DNA from: JAGPCK01 sp964535575
GTDB lineage: Bacteria > Bacteroidota > Bacteroidia > UKL13-3
Assembly: GCA_964535575.1 (NCBI GenBank)
Contig: CAZHTC010000001.1
Span: 434,001-498,000 of the forward strand
Length of the DNA stretch: 64,000 nucleotides
Direction of reading: 5' to 3'
Part shown: positions 32,395 to 42,733 of the stretch, piece after piece
Position numbering within the stretch: the first letter of the stretch is position 1
Layout of the letters: each line of letters begins with the position of its first letter
Translations under genes and position numbers: made by a program
The notes under the pieces: model-generated
What the model saw: only the letters and a program-made list of their open reading frames with translations
Told to the model about the DNA's origin: nothing
Database searches by the model: none

Positions 32395-32787
32395 TTATTT
32401 AAGCCGTTCTAACTTTCCTTTTCGTTTCACCACGTTTTTATAGTCCCATTGTATTTCTTTCGATTTTTTTAACCATCTTTTTACCTCTGTAAGATTTACC
32501 TCCGTCATTAAATCATAAATCACCGAGGCATCCTTAAATTTACCGGTTCCGGCCTTTAGTTTTTCTTCGTCAAAGTCAGCACCACTCCAAAACATCAGTT
32601 TAATTCCACTCTTCACGCTGCTGTAACCCACAACCGGATTCCCGTCTAAAAACCATACCGGATGGGCATGCCATATTTTGTTTTCAGCCTCCGGAAGTTC
32701 GTTGCAGATCGTGACCGCAAGCAGGTCGCAAATTTCTTTACCTGCTGCTTTAAGCCGGTTGTTGTAGTCCTGTATTTCTTTTTTCAT
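32395..32787 (-). CDS. DUF1801-like protein
   Basis: A 130-residue cytoplasmic protein. The pattern PEAENKIWHAHPVWFLDGNPVVGYSS, then GIKLMFWSGADFDEEKL (shown here in two short parts) and KDASVIYDLMTEV fits the DUF1801/YdhG-like fold, in which a conserved aromatic pocket binds an unknown ligand; some members are called iron chaperones on slight evidence. The basic C-terminus (VVKRKGKLERLK) is notable. It is the first gene of a two-gene unit with the DUF2200 protein. No metal-binding motif is obvious. Confidence 0.75.
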   Translation of the reverse strand: MKKEIQDYNNRLKAAGKEICDLLAVTICNELPEAENKIWHAHPVWFLDGNPVVGYSSVKSGIKLMFWSGADFDEEKLKAGTGKFKDASVIYDLMTEVNLTEVKRWLKKSKEIQWDYKNVVKRKGKLERLK

Positions 32788-32964
32788 TTTAGAATGCCAT
32801 CGTTCTCGCAGGTTCTTGTCCCAACGTATTCGGAGTGTAACCTGTGAAACATAGTAAATTCAAGATTGCATATAGATACGGTTACTTGTTCAAACCAATC
32901 ATTCAAATTTAATATAACCATTCAATTTTTAGCAGCCTGTTTTTACCAATATAATCTTCGGTTG

Positions 32965-33006
32965 CTGAAGTTACACCCCGAATGAGTCGGGACAAAAGAA
33001 CTTCAG
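32965..33006. repeat. Nested inverted repeat downstream of the DUF4340 gene
   Basis: An outer perfect 8-bp pair (CTGAAGTT with AACTTCAG) encloses an inner 5-bp hairpin (CCCGA-ATGAG-TCGGG). It lies about 50 bp downstream of the gldA-F-G-DUF4340 operon end and could fold into a transcript-end structure; there is no T-run. The rest of 32788-33053 shows no gene. Confidence 0.4.
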
Positions 33007-33053
33007 TTATTTCTTGTCAAAAGTCATAAACTTGCGAGAGCATGGGGAATAAG

Positions 33054-34103
33054 TTACGGTTGAGTGATGCCTACCTGCGGGTTTTGTTTTACCAGAAAAT
33101 CGCTGTAGAAGCGCAACAGGTTCCCGAAAACATATTGCTGAATGATCACCAGATTTTTTTCGTTATTGAGCAGGGCAAAATACCTTTCAGGGTCTACGGA
33201 AAGTGGTTGTTTAGTTTTTTCATCAAACTGCTGCATGGTGCGCTCATCAATGCCTTTATAAAAAATACGCAAGGTGTTTTTTTCTCCGCTTTTGTTTTTC
33301 ACTACCATAATGCAATATGGAGTAAGCGCTGCTACCGAGTCGGCTTTGCGGGAATCAAAAGCCTGGTCGTATCCCTCGTACATTATACTGCGGAACGAAG
33401 CAGCATAATAACTTAGAAACTGATTATTAACGGGGCCCGATACATGTTTTACCGCCTGTGGCACCACGGTGAGTTTACCCCCATCATTTGAAACCACAAA
33501 AGATTCTTCCGCATTTGCAGGATAAGTGACACTGATGAATTCCAAATCTTCCGTTTTGCTGTCAAATACTTTGCGGGTTTTCCAGTCGAGTTCTTTGGTA
33601 AAATACCTTACGGTAAGGTATCCGTTAAATCCGGGAATATGGGTGATAAAAGGAGACTTTGAATTTTCCATGAGCATGTAGGTACCCAGTTGGTCGGTGG
33701 TTTGAACACCCACAAAATACGATTTTATCATATCATCGCCCTTATACACCTGCACAAATGTGTGGCGTGTGGCCAAATCAATCACCACACTGCTCTCGTC
33801 CTTTGCCGGCACCGGACTTTTTACCTCCACCGTTTTCATGGTTTCGAGCAGGGTATTCATCTTTACCTGATTTACCTCGTATTTGTTATTTACATGCCAC
33901 CTGTTAATGGCTTTGCGTTCCAACGTTACTTTGTTTCCTTCTTTGTCAGTCAGAATTATTTTGGTCACTATGCCCGTATCGGCCAGCGCAAAATTTTTCA
34001 AATCGGATTTAAGGGTGGAGAGGCCGCCATTGCGCATCATCCACATAACAGCAACTGTGAGCAGCAGAAACAAAACAAGGTAAGCAAGATTCTTTTTCAT
34101 CAT
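33054..34103 (-). CDS. DUF4340 domain protein at the end of the gld operon
   Basis: A 349-residue protein with one N-terminal membrane helix (AYLVLFLLLTVAVMWMM) and a large periplasmic or surface domain. The beta-rich start (SDLKNFALADTGIVTKIILTD, then VTLERKAINRWHVNNKYEVN) fits DUF4340, a family found with GldG-like and other auxiliary-transport proteins. A second half (VTYPANAEESFVVSNDGGKL) repeats the same style. Its ATG overlaps the gldG stop by 4 bp, so it belongs to the gldA-gldF-gldG unit. It may be an extracytoplasmic partner of the transporter; this is inference from order. Confidence 0.85.
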   Translation of the reverse strand: MMKKNLAYLVLFLLLTVAVMWMMRNGGLSTLKSDLKNFALADTGIVTKIILTDKEGNKVTLERKAINRWHVNNKYEVNQVKMNTLLETMKTVEVKSPVPAKDESSVVIDLATRHTFVQVYKGDDMIKSYFVGVQTTDQLGTYMLMENSKSPFITHIPGFNGYLTVRYFTKELDWKTRKVFDSKTEDLEFISVTYPANAEESFVVSNDGGKLTVVPQAVKHVSGPVNNQFLSYYAASFRSIMYEGYDQAFDSRKADSVAALTPYCIMVVKNKSGEKNTLRIFYKGIDERTMQQFDEKTKQPLSVDPERYFALLNNEKNLVIIQQYVFGNLLRFYSDFLVKQNPQVGITQP

Positions 34104-35800
34104 CGGGCATATTTGCGTTTACGCGACCAGGTATTCATTATTCCAAACAGCACAATAAGCACAACCGGAAATAACATGTTGAACAACTGCCATTGCAGTT
34201 TTTCTTCTTTCATACGGGTGCGGTCAAGCAACCGCAGCTTAATTTCTTTCATGCGCACTTCTATCAGGCCCGAGTCGTCACACAGGTAGTCAACACAATT
34301 TACCATAAAGTTCTTGTTGCCAAAGTTCTGGTTGGTATATTTATCAAAGCCAAGCGGATAAATATCTCCGCTTTTGCTCACATGGTTGCGGGCAATATCT
34401 CCGTCAGCAATTACAATCATTTTATTATTGCTTACCGATGGAGAGAAATTAAGTTGCGCAAATGAGGAATCGGTAACGCTGCGCACGCGGTCTTTAAACA
34501 CCGATGTAAAATCGCCTTCCAGTAATACGGCTACCGGAAGCCTGCGCTGGGTGAAACCCATTGGATTTGGTTGCAGCCGGGTCATGTTGATGTTTACACG
34601 GGCCGGAGCTCCCACCACCCGGGTATAATCGGAGGTGTGCAGTAAAACGGTTTTGCGAATGTTTTTGGTAGGCAGTGTATCAATGGTGTTGCAAAACTGG
34701 CTCCACACATAATCCAGATTTTTTACAATGGGATGATCGGTACTGCTACCCAATATGGGATAATAAAGCCAGGGCAATAATTTGGTTTGTTGCTGTCCAC
34801 CGGCATACCCCGACATAATAGGAATGCGGTTGCATTGTAAATCCTGCACCAATACCGGGTTTACACGCACCCCGTATCTGAATGGAATATCATCCAGATT
34901 TAAATCGTAGTTGTAAGCCATAAATTCTCCGGCTGCGTTGCGCGCGCTGTCCATATCGGCAAAAAGCATATCAAGCATCCAGATCACCTTACCACCATGC
35001 ATGATGTACTGGTCAATTTTAAATTTATCGTATTCGCTAAAAGCAGAGTCAGGTTTAGCAATTACCAGCCCGTCAAACTCATTAAACCTTTGAGGGGGAT
35101 TTTTATGAATATCCAGGCGGGCCAGTTCATAAAACTCACTAAGTTCTCTCCCGAAATCGGCCACCTGAATACTTTTCAGTTCCCCGTTGCCCACCAGAAA
35201 AGCGATTTTCTTTTTCTTCTGCACTGTGCATTTGCGCAGCACATTCGATATCTGGTATTCTAATAATTCAATTGATTCATTAATGGTTTCCTCGCCTCCT
35301 TTACCAAACTGGCCTTTTAGCAAATTGAGCGGGTACTCTTTTCCCTTATACGAAAACAGTGCACCCGGTATCACAATTTTTTGCGAGAGTTCGTCATCCT
35401 GTTTTACCTGTACATTGGTAGGAAACAATCCCTGCGTTCCTAATTGTTCAATAATTTCACTTATCTGCTTTTTATCTTTTCCGTCAAACGGATCAATAAA
35501 CTCATATTCTATTTTACTATTGGATGCAATGCGGTATTCATCCAGCAACTCACGGGTGGCATTGCGCAGGCGTTTAAATCCGGCAGGAAAATCCCCTTCC
35601 AGATACACTTTTATGTACAATACATCATCTAATTTTGCGGCCAGCCCGGTGGATGCTTTGGAAAGTGTGTAACGTTTCTCCTTAGTCATATCCAGTCGGA
35701 AAAACCACATTTCCGAAAGTATATTGGCAAGTATAATAATGCCCAGTACCAACAGCAGCCTGATGTACGAAGAATATTTTTGTGTGTGCCTACTTACCAT
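34100..35800 (-). CDS. gldG: GldG, gliding-motility ABC transporter accessory protein
   Basis: A 566-residue membrane protein. An N-terminal helix (LLLVLGIIILANILSEM) leads into an ABC_transp_aux domain: FRLDMTKEKRYTLSKAS is the characteristic start, then LYIKVYLEGDFPAGFKRL, and in the second half KIDQYIMHGGKVIWMLD. A second helix lies near the C-terminus (LFPVVLIVLFGIMNTW). GldG forms a complex with GldA (ATPase) and GldF (permease) that Flavobacterium johnsoniae needs for gliding; the transported substrate is unknown. It overlaps gldF by 7 bp and the DUF4340 gene by 4 bp. Length is normal for GldG. Confidence 0.93.
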   Translation of the reverse strand: MVSRHTQKYSSYIRLLLVLGIIILANILSEMWFFRLDMTKEKRYTLSKASTGLAAKLDDVLYIKVYLEGDFPAGFKRLRNATRELLDEYRIASNSKIEYEFIDPFDGKDKKQISEIIEQLGTQGLFPTNVQVKQDDELSQKIVIPGALFSYKGKEYPLNLLKGQFGKGGEETINESIELLEYQISNVLRKCTVQKKKKIAFLVGNGELKSIQVADFGRELSEFYELARLDIHKNPPQRFNEFDGLVIAKPDSAFSEYDKFKIDQYIMHGGKVIWMLDMLFADMDSARNAAGEFMAYNYDLNLDDIPFRYGVRVNPVLVQDLQCNRIPIMSGYAGGQQQTKLLPWLYYPILGSSTDHPIVKNLDYVWSQFCNTIDTLPTKNIRKTVLLHTSDYTRVVGAPARVNINMTRLQPNPMGFTQRRLPVAVLLEGDFTSVFKDRVRSVTDSSFAQLNFSPSVSNNKMIVIADGDIARNHVSKSGDIYPLGFDKYTNQNFGNKNFMVNCVDYLCDDSGLIEVRMKEIKLRLLDRTRMKEEKLQWQLFNMLFPVVLIVLFGIMNTWSRKRKYAR

Positions 35801-36522
35801 TTTCTACTTGCAAAACTTATACGGGTAAACCAAAGAAATGCCATATTGAAACTTATAAAATACACCACATCGCGCGAGTCGAGCACCCCGCGACTGATGG
35901 AATCGTAATGCGTATTGATGCTGAGGTATTGGATCACACTGTCGAACGAACCGAGCAGTTTAAAATCGCTGAATAAATCAAACACAATGAAAAAGAAAAA
36001 ACACAAAAACATGGAGAGGATAAATGAAACAATCTGGTTTGACGTTATGGCTGATGAAAAAATACCCACGGAAACAAAACAGGAGGCGAGCATAAACAAA
36101 CCGAGGTATGAGCCCCAGGTGGCGCCTATATCCATATTTCCCTGCGGAGCGCCTAACTCGTAAATGGTGTAGTAATACAAAAAAGTGGGCACAATGGAAA
36201 ACAGCACCAGAAATACTCCGGCAAAATATTTTCCCAATATAATATCCCAGTCGGTAAGCGGTTTAGTTGTTAAAAGCTCAATGGTTCCGCTGCGTTTTTC
36301 TTCCGAGAAAAAACGCATGGTTATAGCCGAAACCAGAAACATAAAAACCCACGGACCCATAGAAAAAAGGGTATCAAGGTTAGCGTATCCGTTATCAAAC
36401 ACATTCATATCGGGCACCACCCACATAAATAAGCCAATGGCAATAAGAAACACGGCCATAACGATATAGGCTATGAGCGAGCTCAAAAATCCGTTTATTT
36501 CTTTTTTAAGTACACTCAGCAT
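35794..36522 (-). CDS. gldF: GldF, gliding-motility ABC transporter permease
   Basis: A 242-residue ABC-2-type permease with about six helices. It has the GldF-like start (LSVLKKEINGFLSSLIAYIV) and FFSEEKRSGTIELLTTKPL, the cytoplasmic loop that contacts the ATPase. It is separated from gldA by 1 bp and overlaps gldG by 7 bp, so the three proteins are made together. With GldA and GldG it should form the inner-membrane ABC complex. Length is as expected. Orthology to GldF rather than another ABC-2 permease rests on the gldA-F-G order. Confidence 0.92.
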   Translation of the reverse strand: MLSVLKKEINGFLSSLIAYIVMAVFLIAIGLFMWVVPDMNVFDNGYANLDTLFSMGPWVFMFLVSAITMRFFSEEKRSGTIELLTTKPLTDWDIILGKYFAGVFLVLFSIVPTFLYYYTIYELGAPQGNMDIGATWGSYLGLFMLASCFVSVGIFSSAITSNQIVSFILSMFLCFFFFIVFDLFSDFKLLGSFDSVIQYLSINTHYDSISRGVLDSRDVVYFISFNMAFLWFTRISFASRKW

Positions 36523-36523
36523 A

Positions 36524-37426
36524 TCAGCTTGTCAGTTTTCTGAATACATCCTCCAGCGACTGGTCTTCCATTGATACAGACAACAGCACTAACTTATTAT
36601 TTACGGCAAACCCAAATAAATCTTCCCGAATATCTCGACTGGCCGTAATGCGAAACTTGTTTTGCCCCAGCGAAACCGTTTTCTCCACTCCCATTATGGT
36701 GTGCAGGTTTTTAGGCGAAAATTCTCCTTTAAATTCGGCTACAAACACCAGTTGGTTTCCGACATCGTGCTGAAGGTTTTCAGGTGTTTCATCAGCTACC
36801 AGTTTTCCTTTGTTAATAATCACCACCCGGTTGCACAGGGCTTTTACCTCCTGCATTATATGCGTGGAGAGAATAACAGTTTTGCTTTTCCCTATTTCCC
36901 GGATCAAATCGCGTATTTCGGTAATCTGATTAGGGTCGAGTCCCGATGTGGGTTCATCCAATATCAACACCTGCGGATCATGAATCATGGCCTGCGCAAG
37001 GCCCACCCGCTGCCTGTATCCTTTTGATAATTCTCCGATGCGTTTTTTGTATTCGCGGGTAAGTCCGGTACGCTCAATCATAGCATCAACTGCTTTTGCA
37101 GTGTGTGCACCCAGGCAATGAACTCCGGCTACAAACTCGAGGTACTCCTTCACATACATGTCAAGGTACAGGGGGTTATGCTCGGGCAAATACCCAATGC
37201 ATTTTTTTACCTCCAGACTTTGATTGATCACATCGTAGCCGCATACCTTTACCTCGCCTTCAGTTTGCGGAAGATAGCAGGTAATAATTTTCATGGTGGT
37301 GGATTTACCGGCACCATTAGGGCCCAGAAAACCCAGAATATCTCCCGGACGAGCCGAGAAAGTAATACCGTCAACAGCCCGCTGCGCACCGTACATTTTT
37401 ACCAGATTGTTAACCTCTACTCCCAA
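36524..37426 (-). CDS. gldA: GldA, gliding-motility ABC transporter ATP-binding protein
   Basis: A 300-residue ATPase. Walker A is GPNGAGKST, the signature loop is SKGYRQRVGLAQA, Walker B is VLILDEPTSGLDPNQ and the switch His is in ILSTHIMQEV. A C-terminal domain (about residues 220-300) follows. The reading starts at a TTG (37426) because no ATG precedes GVEVNNLVKMYG in the open frame, which begins after a stop 39 nt upstream; an ATT or other rare start is possible. It is the first gene of gldA-gldF-gldG-DUF4340, which powers the complex needed for gliding motility in flavobacteria. Together with several T9SS cargo proteins it suggests surface motility or T9SS function in this organism. Confidence 0.92.
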   Translation of the reverse strand: MGVEVNNLVKMYGAQRAVDGITFSARPGDILGFLGPNGAGKSTTMKIITCYLPQTEGEVKVCGYDVINQSLEVKKCIGYLPEHNPLYLDMYVKEYLEFVAGVHCLGAHTAKAVDAMIERTGLTREYKKRIGELSKGYRQRVGLAQAMIHDPQVLILDEPTSGLDPNQITEIRDLIREIGKSKTVILSTHIMQEVKALCNRVVIINKGKLVADETPENLQHDVGNQLVFVAEFKGEFSPKNLHTIMGVEKTVSLGQNKFRITASRDIREDLFGFAVNNKLVLLSVSMEDQSLEDVFRKLTS

Positions 37427-37508
37427 TGCTTCTGTTTTTTTAACGGACGAAAATAATACAATTGCGACTTACTGATGAGTAAACAAACCCACACAAAAGG
37501 CTGCACGT

Positions 37509-38228
37509 CTATCCGAATAGACTGTATTTAATGATGCAATACAGGGCGCGGAAGGCATCCTTCATACCTATTTTTTTCCCTTCCTCGTAGGTACGACCGT
37601 AATACGAAATGCCTACTTCGTAAATGCGTATACCTTTTACCCGTGATATTTTCTGAGTTACTTCAGGTTCAAAACCAAAACGTTTTTCTTTTAACTCAAT
37701 TTTTTGAATCATGTCGGTACGGAACAATTTGTAGCAGGTTTCCATATCGGTAAGGTTCAAATTAGAAAACATATTGCTGGCAAAGGTGAGCATTCTATTG
37801 CCTATGGTATGCCAGAAAAACAGGATACGATGGGGTTTTCCACCTGTAAACCTGGAACCGTACACCACATCGGCAAACCCATCCACCACGGGTTGCAGCA
37901 GCAGGTTGTACTCGTTGGGGTCGTATTCCAAATCGGCATCCTGAATAATGAGGTACTCTCCGGTGGCTTTTTTTATGCCGGTATGCAGGGCAGCTCCTTT
38001 TCCCTGATTGTACTCGTGTTTATAATAACTGATGGGCAAATCTGGATTCGCCTGCTGATAAGCCAGCACCGCCTCTTCGGTATTGTCCGTTGAGAAGTCG
38101 TTGACTATAATCACTTCCTTCTGAATGCCGTTCATCAGGTTCACGGCTTTCACCTTATCCAGTATAAAGTGTATGGTTCGGCCTTCGTTGTAAGCCGGTA
38201 TCACAATAGAAAGTTTATTGATCTGCAT
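37509..38228 (-). CDS. Family 2 glycosyltransferase (dolichyl-phosphate-mannose-synthase-like)
   Basis: A 239-residue GT-A-fold enzyme. The start LSIVIPAYNEGRTI, the VIIVNDFSTDNTE element, the KGAALHTGIKKATGEYLIIQDADLEYDP segment with its DAD metal-binding motif, and GSRF are all standard. The C-terminal part (CYKLFRTD, then FEPEVTQKIS) fits the branch of GT2 that uses polyprenyl-phosphate acceptors (DPM1/GtrB-like). It has no membrane helices, so it acts at the inner face of the cytoplasmic membrane. The gene lies 82 bp upstream of gldA on the same strand and may share its transcription. The sugar transferred is not readable. Confidence 0.9.
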   Translation of the reverse strand: MQINKLSIVIPAYNEGRTIHFILDKVKAVNLMNGIQKEVIIVNDFSTDNTEEAVLAYQQANPDLPISYYKHEYNQGKGAALHTGIKKATGEYLIIQDADLEYDPNEYNLLLQPVVDGFADVVYGSRFTGGKPHRILFFWHTIGNRMLTFASNMFSNLNLTDMETCYKLFRTDMIQKIELKEKRFGFEPEVTQKISRVKGIRIYEVGISYYGRTYEEGKKIGMKDAFRALYCIIKYSLFG

Positions 38229-38289
38229 CAGGGCAAAAGTACAAATAATTTAGTTTCCTAACCTATACCCTTTAAATGACGGAATATGC

Positions 38290-38344
38290 TATATTTGAGA
38301 TGAGTTTAGCCGAAAAACCTGCCACTAAAGATAAAACTCTTTGA
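38290..38344 (+). promoter_or_regulatory. Orphan promoter element followed by a 14-codon frame
   Basis: TATATTTG (38290-38297) matches the Bacteroidota -7 element and is followed 2 nt later by ATG and a 14-codon frame (SLAEKPATKDKTL, then TGA). No upstream -33 is clear. In a 371-bp gap this could be a remnant of a gene 5' end, a leader peptide or chance; nothing else is recognisable in 38229-38548. Confidence 0.3.
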
Positions 38345-38548
38345 TTTTAACGGATGACTAATGAAAGAAGTAATCATTTAGTAAAACGACAAACGCAACT
38401 ATTCTTTGTTTAGGAAGTCGGATTACAAACGCCAAACTGCCGGGGGTGATCTTGGTTAGATTAGCCTATTCAATAAAAAGCAATTTTGCAGAATAACATA
38501 AAAGTATAGACTGTTTTATAAAATCATTGAAACCACATTGCAGGTAAT

Positions 38549-38579
38549 AGAAAATGCCATCATTTAGATGGCATTTTCT
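38549..38579 (-). terminator. Strong intrinsic terminator after the lipase-like T9SS gene
   Basis: A perfect 13-bp inverted repeat (AGAAAATGCCATC with GATGGCATTTTCT) around an ATTTA loop. It lies 20 bp downstream of the stop of the minus-strand T9SS gene at 38600. The stem ends in a run of T on the minus strand, as in an intrinsic terminator. Confidence 0.7.
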
Positions 38580-38599
38580 GATTCTAAACCGAAAAAAGG

Positions 38600-41500
38600 T
38601 TATCGCATTATTAAAAGTTTGTTTTTATATACCATTTCTCCATTCTGCTCCACAATGCACTGGTAAAGTCCGGGTACCAGCCCTGAAATATCAAACCCAA
38701 ATCCCGACCCATTTTGACTGATAATAGGGGGTTCTATCACCCGGCCCGATATATCAATTAACTTTAACTTATAATCGGGATGGTTTTTATCGCTTACACG
38801 CAAATTCAATATATTGTTTGCCGGATTTGGATAAACAGAAAAATGATTTGTTAAATCTGCTACGCTCTTAACTCCCGTTTCTCCACCTTGTCGCAGTCCC
38901 TCAGGTTCCCCGCCTCCTTCCTCAATCTCTCCTGTCCATGGAGAACAATTGCTTGGAGATGATGTTAGTTGAGGCGAATAATCAAAAGCAATATCATTGT
39001 TGTTTGCGCTGTATTCAAGTTCAATATTTGAACCTACCGGATAATTAATGAGTGTTAACGCAGGATTGGGAGTACCAACCCAGGCATATAAACTCCAGTA
39101 ATTGTCGGTTACATCAAGATGATTATTGCTATTCGAATAAAATGAGTTAGCCAGTGACCCGAAGAGTATATTACCCGGAGTACCTGTGTAAGTAAACTAT
39201 TATATCCTGCGTCAAGCAGAATATCATCCATATCGGTGGCATACACCACTTCGCTACCGGTATTTATAAACTTATTATTGCCTCCCACATCCTGATTAGA
39301 TGATAAACCTGTTCCAATTCTGGTAACCGTTTGTGCAGTGCTTAAATTCAGGGTTAATCCATCTGACAGGATAAAAGCACTTGTGTTTGCTTCATATTTT
39401 GAACACTTTGAGGAAATAGTAAAATCACCATCTGCTATTATCCCAAATGTATTTGAATTGAACTGAGAACCGTCAATAAACAAATCGGCACCTGATGATC
39501 CCGAATATACAATTCCATTATCGCAATATTGCACATAGCCTTTAAAATCGCTTAAACTGCCCATGCTTTCAGCCATCCAACCTGCCGAATAGCAATTTTC
39601 AAAACGCACGTTTTGTAAATCCACTCCATTTCCAACGGTGTGCAATCCTTTATCACATCCATCAAATTGGGTTCCCAAAATGGTTAATGTACCCGACCCT
39701 GTGCTGCCCCACCAAATACCTGTTTTGGCCTTAAAAAAATTACAATACCTGATGGTAATATCGTTAACATTTTGATTCCCCAACTTCACTCCATTGTGTA
39801 TATAGCCATTGGCACCGGTAGAGGTAATAGTGGTATTGTTTAATTCTGTTTTGCAGCCAAGATTAAGGTAGGCATCTGTGCCTAATTCAACTGTGCCTTT
39901 ATAAATTTTAAACAGAGCCAAATTTGATGAAGGAGTTACCCAACCTTTACCGACTTCCATCACTTTGTTGGTTTGGCTATTGGTAGAGAGCACAAAAGTA
40001 CAGTTATTGTTTTGGGCTGTGATTGGAATGGACTGGGCTGTTACATTGTCAGGTAAAGTAAAACGGATAAAACCATCGCCTGTAATTGTAAAATCAGAAT
40101 TTGCAGCAAGATTTAATGTTCCTTGTATCTCTAAAACGCTGTTAGGACCAGTTAACTCAATGGTTGGATTACCATCTATATTCAAGTAGGCCCCGGGTTC
40201 AATTACAACCTTAGAATTGTTTTCAATCCTTAAAGTCCCACCCGTGCTTACTGAAAGAACTGAGCCATTAGTAACAAATAAATTACCTTTATTACTCACC
40301 TGCTCGTCTCCTATAATCAATTCACCACCACTCTGCACATTGATATATGTGGAGCCAAAACAATTTACACCATAGGTATAAACGCTGAACGTTGAACCTT
40401 GAACAGGATGAGGGGCAGTAGATACAGATAAACCAACGGCTTCGTCCTGATTAATCTTAATTGCTTCGCCTGAACCAATTGTTACGTTATGAATTCTATC
40501 CGTTGTATTTCCACCATAGTTGTATGTTTTACCGCTAAGTGAATTTGGTGGAGCCGCTTGGAAATAATCAATTAAATTCTCTCTAATTATTCGCTCATTA
40601 GTTGCCGTAAGTGATAAATGAGGTTCATTATTAAGAGTTCCGCCCGAGGCTTCGTAATCATCTATATCCAACTGGCCTGTACCAAGAGCATTATTTGACT
40701 GAAGGTTGTATAACAAATTAGCCTGATTTGCGCCTTTAACCGAAGCCGAACTTATGGTTGGCACAAAGCAAAAGGCGCTATTAAGAATAGTTAAGCCAGT
40801 AAATGAATTGGGAATATTTGCTGATGCTATCAGGTCTTGAGTTCCACCAGGTGCATTATCTATTGGTAAAGTACCACTAACCCTTTTCTCATTTGTTTCC
40901 TTTATAAATTTGAAGAAAGAAATATTGTATCGAAACTTAGCCTTATAAATAGTTCTGGTTCCCATTGTTTGGTCGGGTACTGCATACACATCTATATCAA
41001 TATTTACGCTTGTGCCGGTAAATATACTTAAGAGTATAGCCTGATTTTTAGGAATAAAACTCGAAAGAGTACCTCGCATTTCAATTAGTTTTGCATTTGC
41101 CAAGAATGGCTGAGGCTGTGCATCGTCAGACCCATTAACAATTGCCTTAGTGGGACATTGATTTGGAAAGCCCCGGTTATTGTTTAAATGTTCTAACTCA
41201 TAGAAAAAAGGCTGATACAACGAAGCTCCGGTATTAAGCTGATGAATGAGTAATTGTCGCGTAGCCGGATTTTCTAAAATTGAATATGCCAGATGAATTT
41301 GGTTAATCTCTTCAAATGGTACAATCTGATTTCTTCCTATTTTGCTATGAATAAAAGGAGAGTACCTTAAATGCGCCATAGCTGCTTGAACTCCAAGTGG
41401 AATATTGGCTCCTCGGTGGGGGCTATCAAAGGTAAGCAGTTGGGCACAATCGTGGTTCTCGCTATTCTCTTCCATATCCACTAACGCGTAGCGGCCTATT

Positions 41501-42696
41501 ACCCCGCCCATGCTTAGTCCCAAAATCATGTTTTTGTTAGTGCTTCCGGCCTCGCTTTTTTTGGTGTTTACCCACCTTATTATATCCTCAACCACAAAGG
41601 CATTGGCCTGCATATAATCGGCTCCGTTAATAAAATCAACAAAAATCAGATCATAGCCCTCCTGTTCTATATCAGAATATAAAGTTGGGTTGTCGGCAAG
41701 TAAACTTAGAAAATTATAATATCCCCAATTGCCTATTCCCAATAGTCGGTTTTGGGGTGGATCAAAACCTTCAATTACAATAAGAGGTTTAGTAATTTTG
41801 GTGTTGCCGCAACCCAAAGATACCGTTACCCTTGCTGCTCCTACTGCACTTCCATAATTTTTTGAAGCAATAAATGGTTTACGCAAATAAATATCAGATG
41901 AAAAAAAATTGGGCATATCTACTTTAAAAAAACTGTGCCCTGTGCGCTCGGTATTATCGGTATAATGCACCTCGTACACTATTTCTTTGGTACCCGGGCT
42001 ATCATAGGTTATTACCTCTACCACGTTCAGGGCAATAGTGTTCCACCCCTGCCCATCATCAAAGTTTACCCTTATAAAATCAATGGTTTTACCTCTGTTG
42101 CTTATAAAAAGTTCCGTTGGCAATACAAATTGCACTACATTGGTATCACTGTAAAAAGCTGCGGTGGTGGCGGCAAACATATTTTCAGTTTCAAAAGGAT
42201 CATCGGCTCGTGCATTTACATCCCACAGTTCACTTCCTTGTATTTCAATCAACCCCTCGGCAATGGCATCGTCCCGTAGTTTATCGTAGTTCATATCAAG
42301 TATCATCAACGGTATTTGGCCGTTTTGTTCTATTGTTTTTGCAAAAGATAAAATTGAATCAAGCCGCGGAATGGTATCGGTAAGAGTATCTACCATTGCT
42401 CTGGCAAGAGTTCCATAAAGCCTTCGCCACAAAAAATGATCAACCTGATTGCTGTCGCTAAGGGAACCATCAAAAATGGCGGGAGAGGCAGTGATAAGTG
42501 CTTTGTCTAAAAAATAATTGGTTTTTAATGAATCAAGGCTTACGTGTTTAAATACCGAATCGGCCATATCATTAAAATTGAGACCAGGCAATGAATCAAC
42601 ATAAATACTATCGGACTCAAATGAAAGACTGTCAAGCTGGGCATATCCTTTTGGAACAAAAGCGATAATGGCACATAAAAATAAAAGTTTTTTCAT
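38600..42696 (-). CDS. T9SS lipase-like/beta-helix protein, interrupted by one frameshift
   Basis: A secreted protein of about 1365 residues if a single frameshift near 39183 is ignored. A signal peptide (LLFLCAIIAFVPKGYAQ) is followed by an alpha/beta-hydrolase domain: PLIVIEGFDPP, then ILGLSMGGVIGRYAL (nucleophile Ser395) and TFDSPHRGANIP, as in PGAP1-like lipases or esterases. A right-handed beta-helix region (about residues 780-1150) has repeated GGxLxIxxxSxV and short-strand elements. The minus-strand frame then ends in an unrelated tail, while the +1 frame continues as GTPGNILFGSLANSFYSN and, after about 100 residues, a T9SS domain (HFSVYPNPANNILNLRV, SGLVPGLYQCIVEQNG). One missing G in a CAGG context would restore the frame. 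Confidence 0.8.
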
Positions 42697-42733
42697 AAAA
42701 ATAGGTTTAAATTTACTAAGGTATTAATTGTGT

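Noticed and set aside
31938..32402. Plus-strand open frame over the DUF2200 gene
   Set aside because: It is the reverse shadow of the DUF2200 frame; its translation is Phe/His-rich with no coding character.
38229..38548. Possible gene in the gap between the glycosyltransferase and the T9SS gene
   Set aside because: Only a 14-codon frame after an orphan promoter element is present; no other coding signal.
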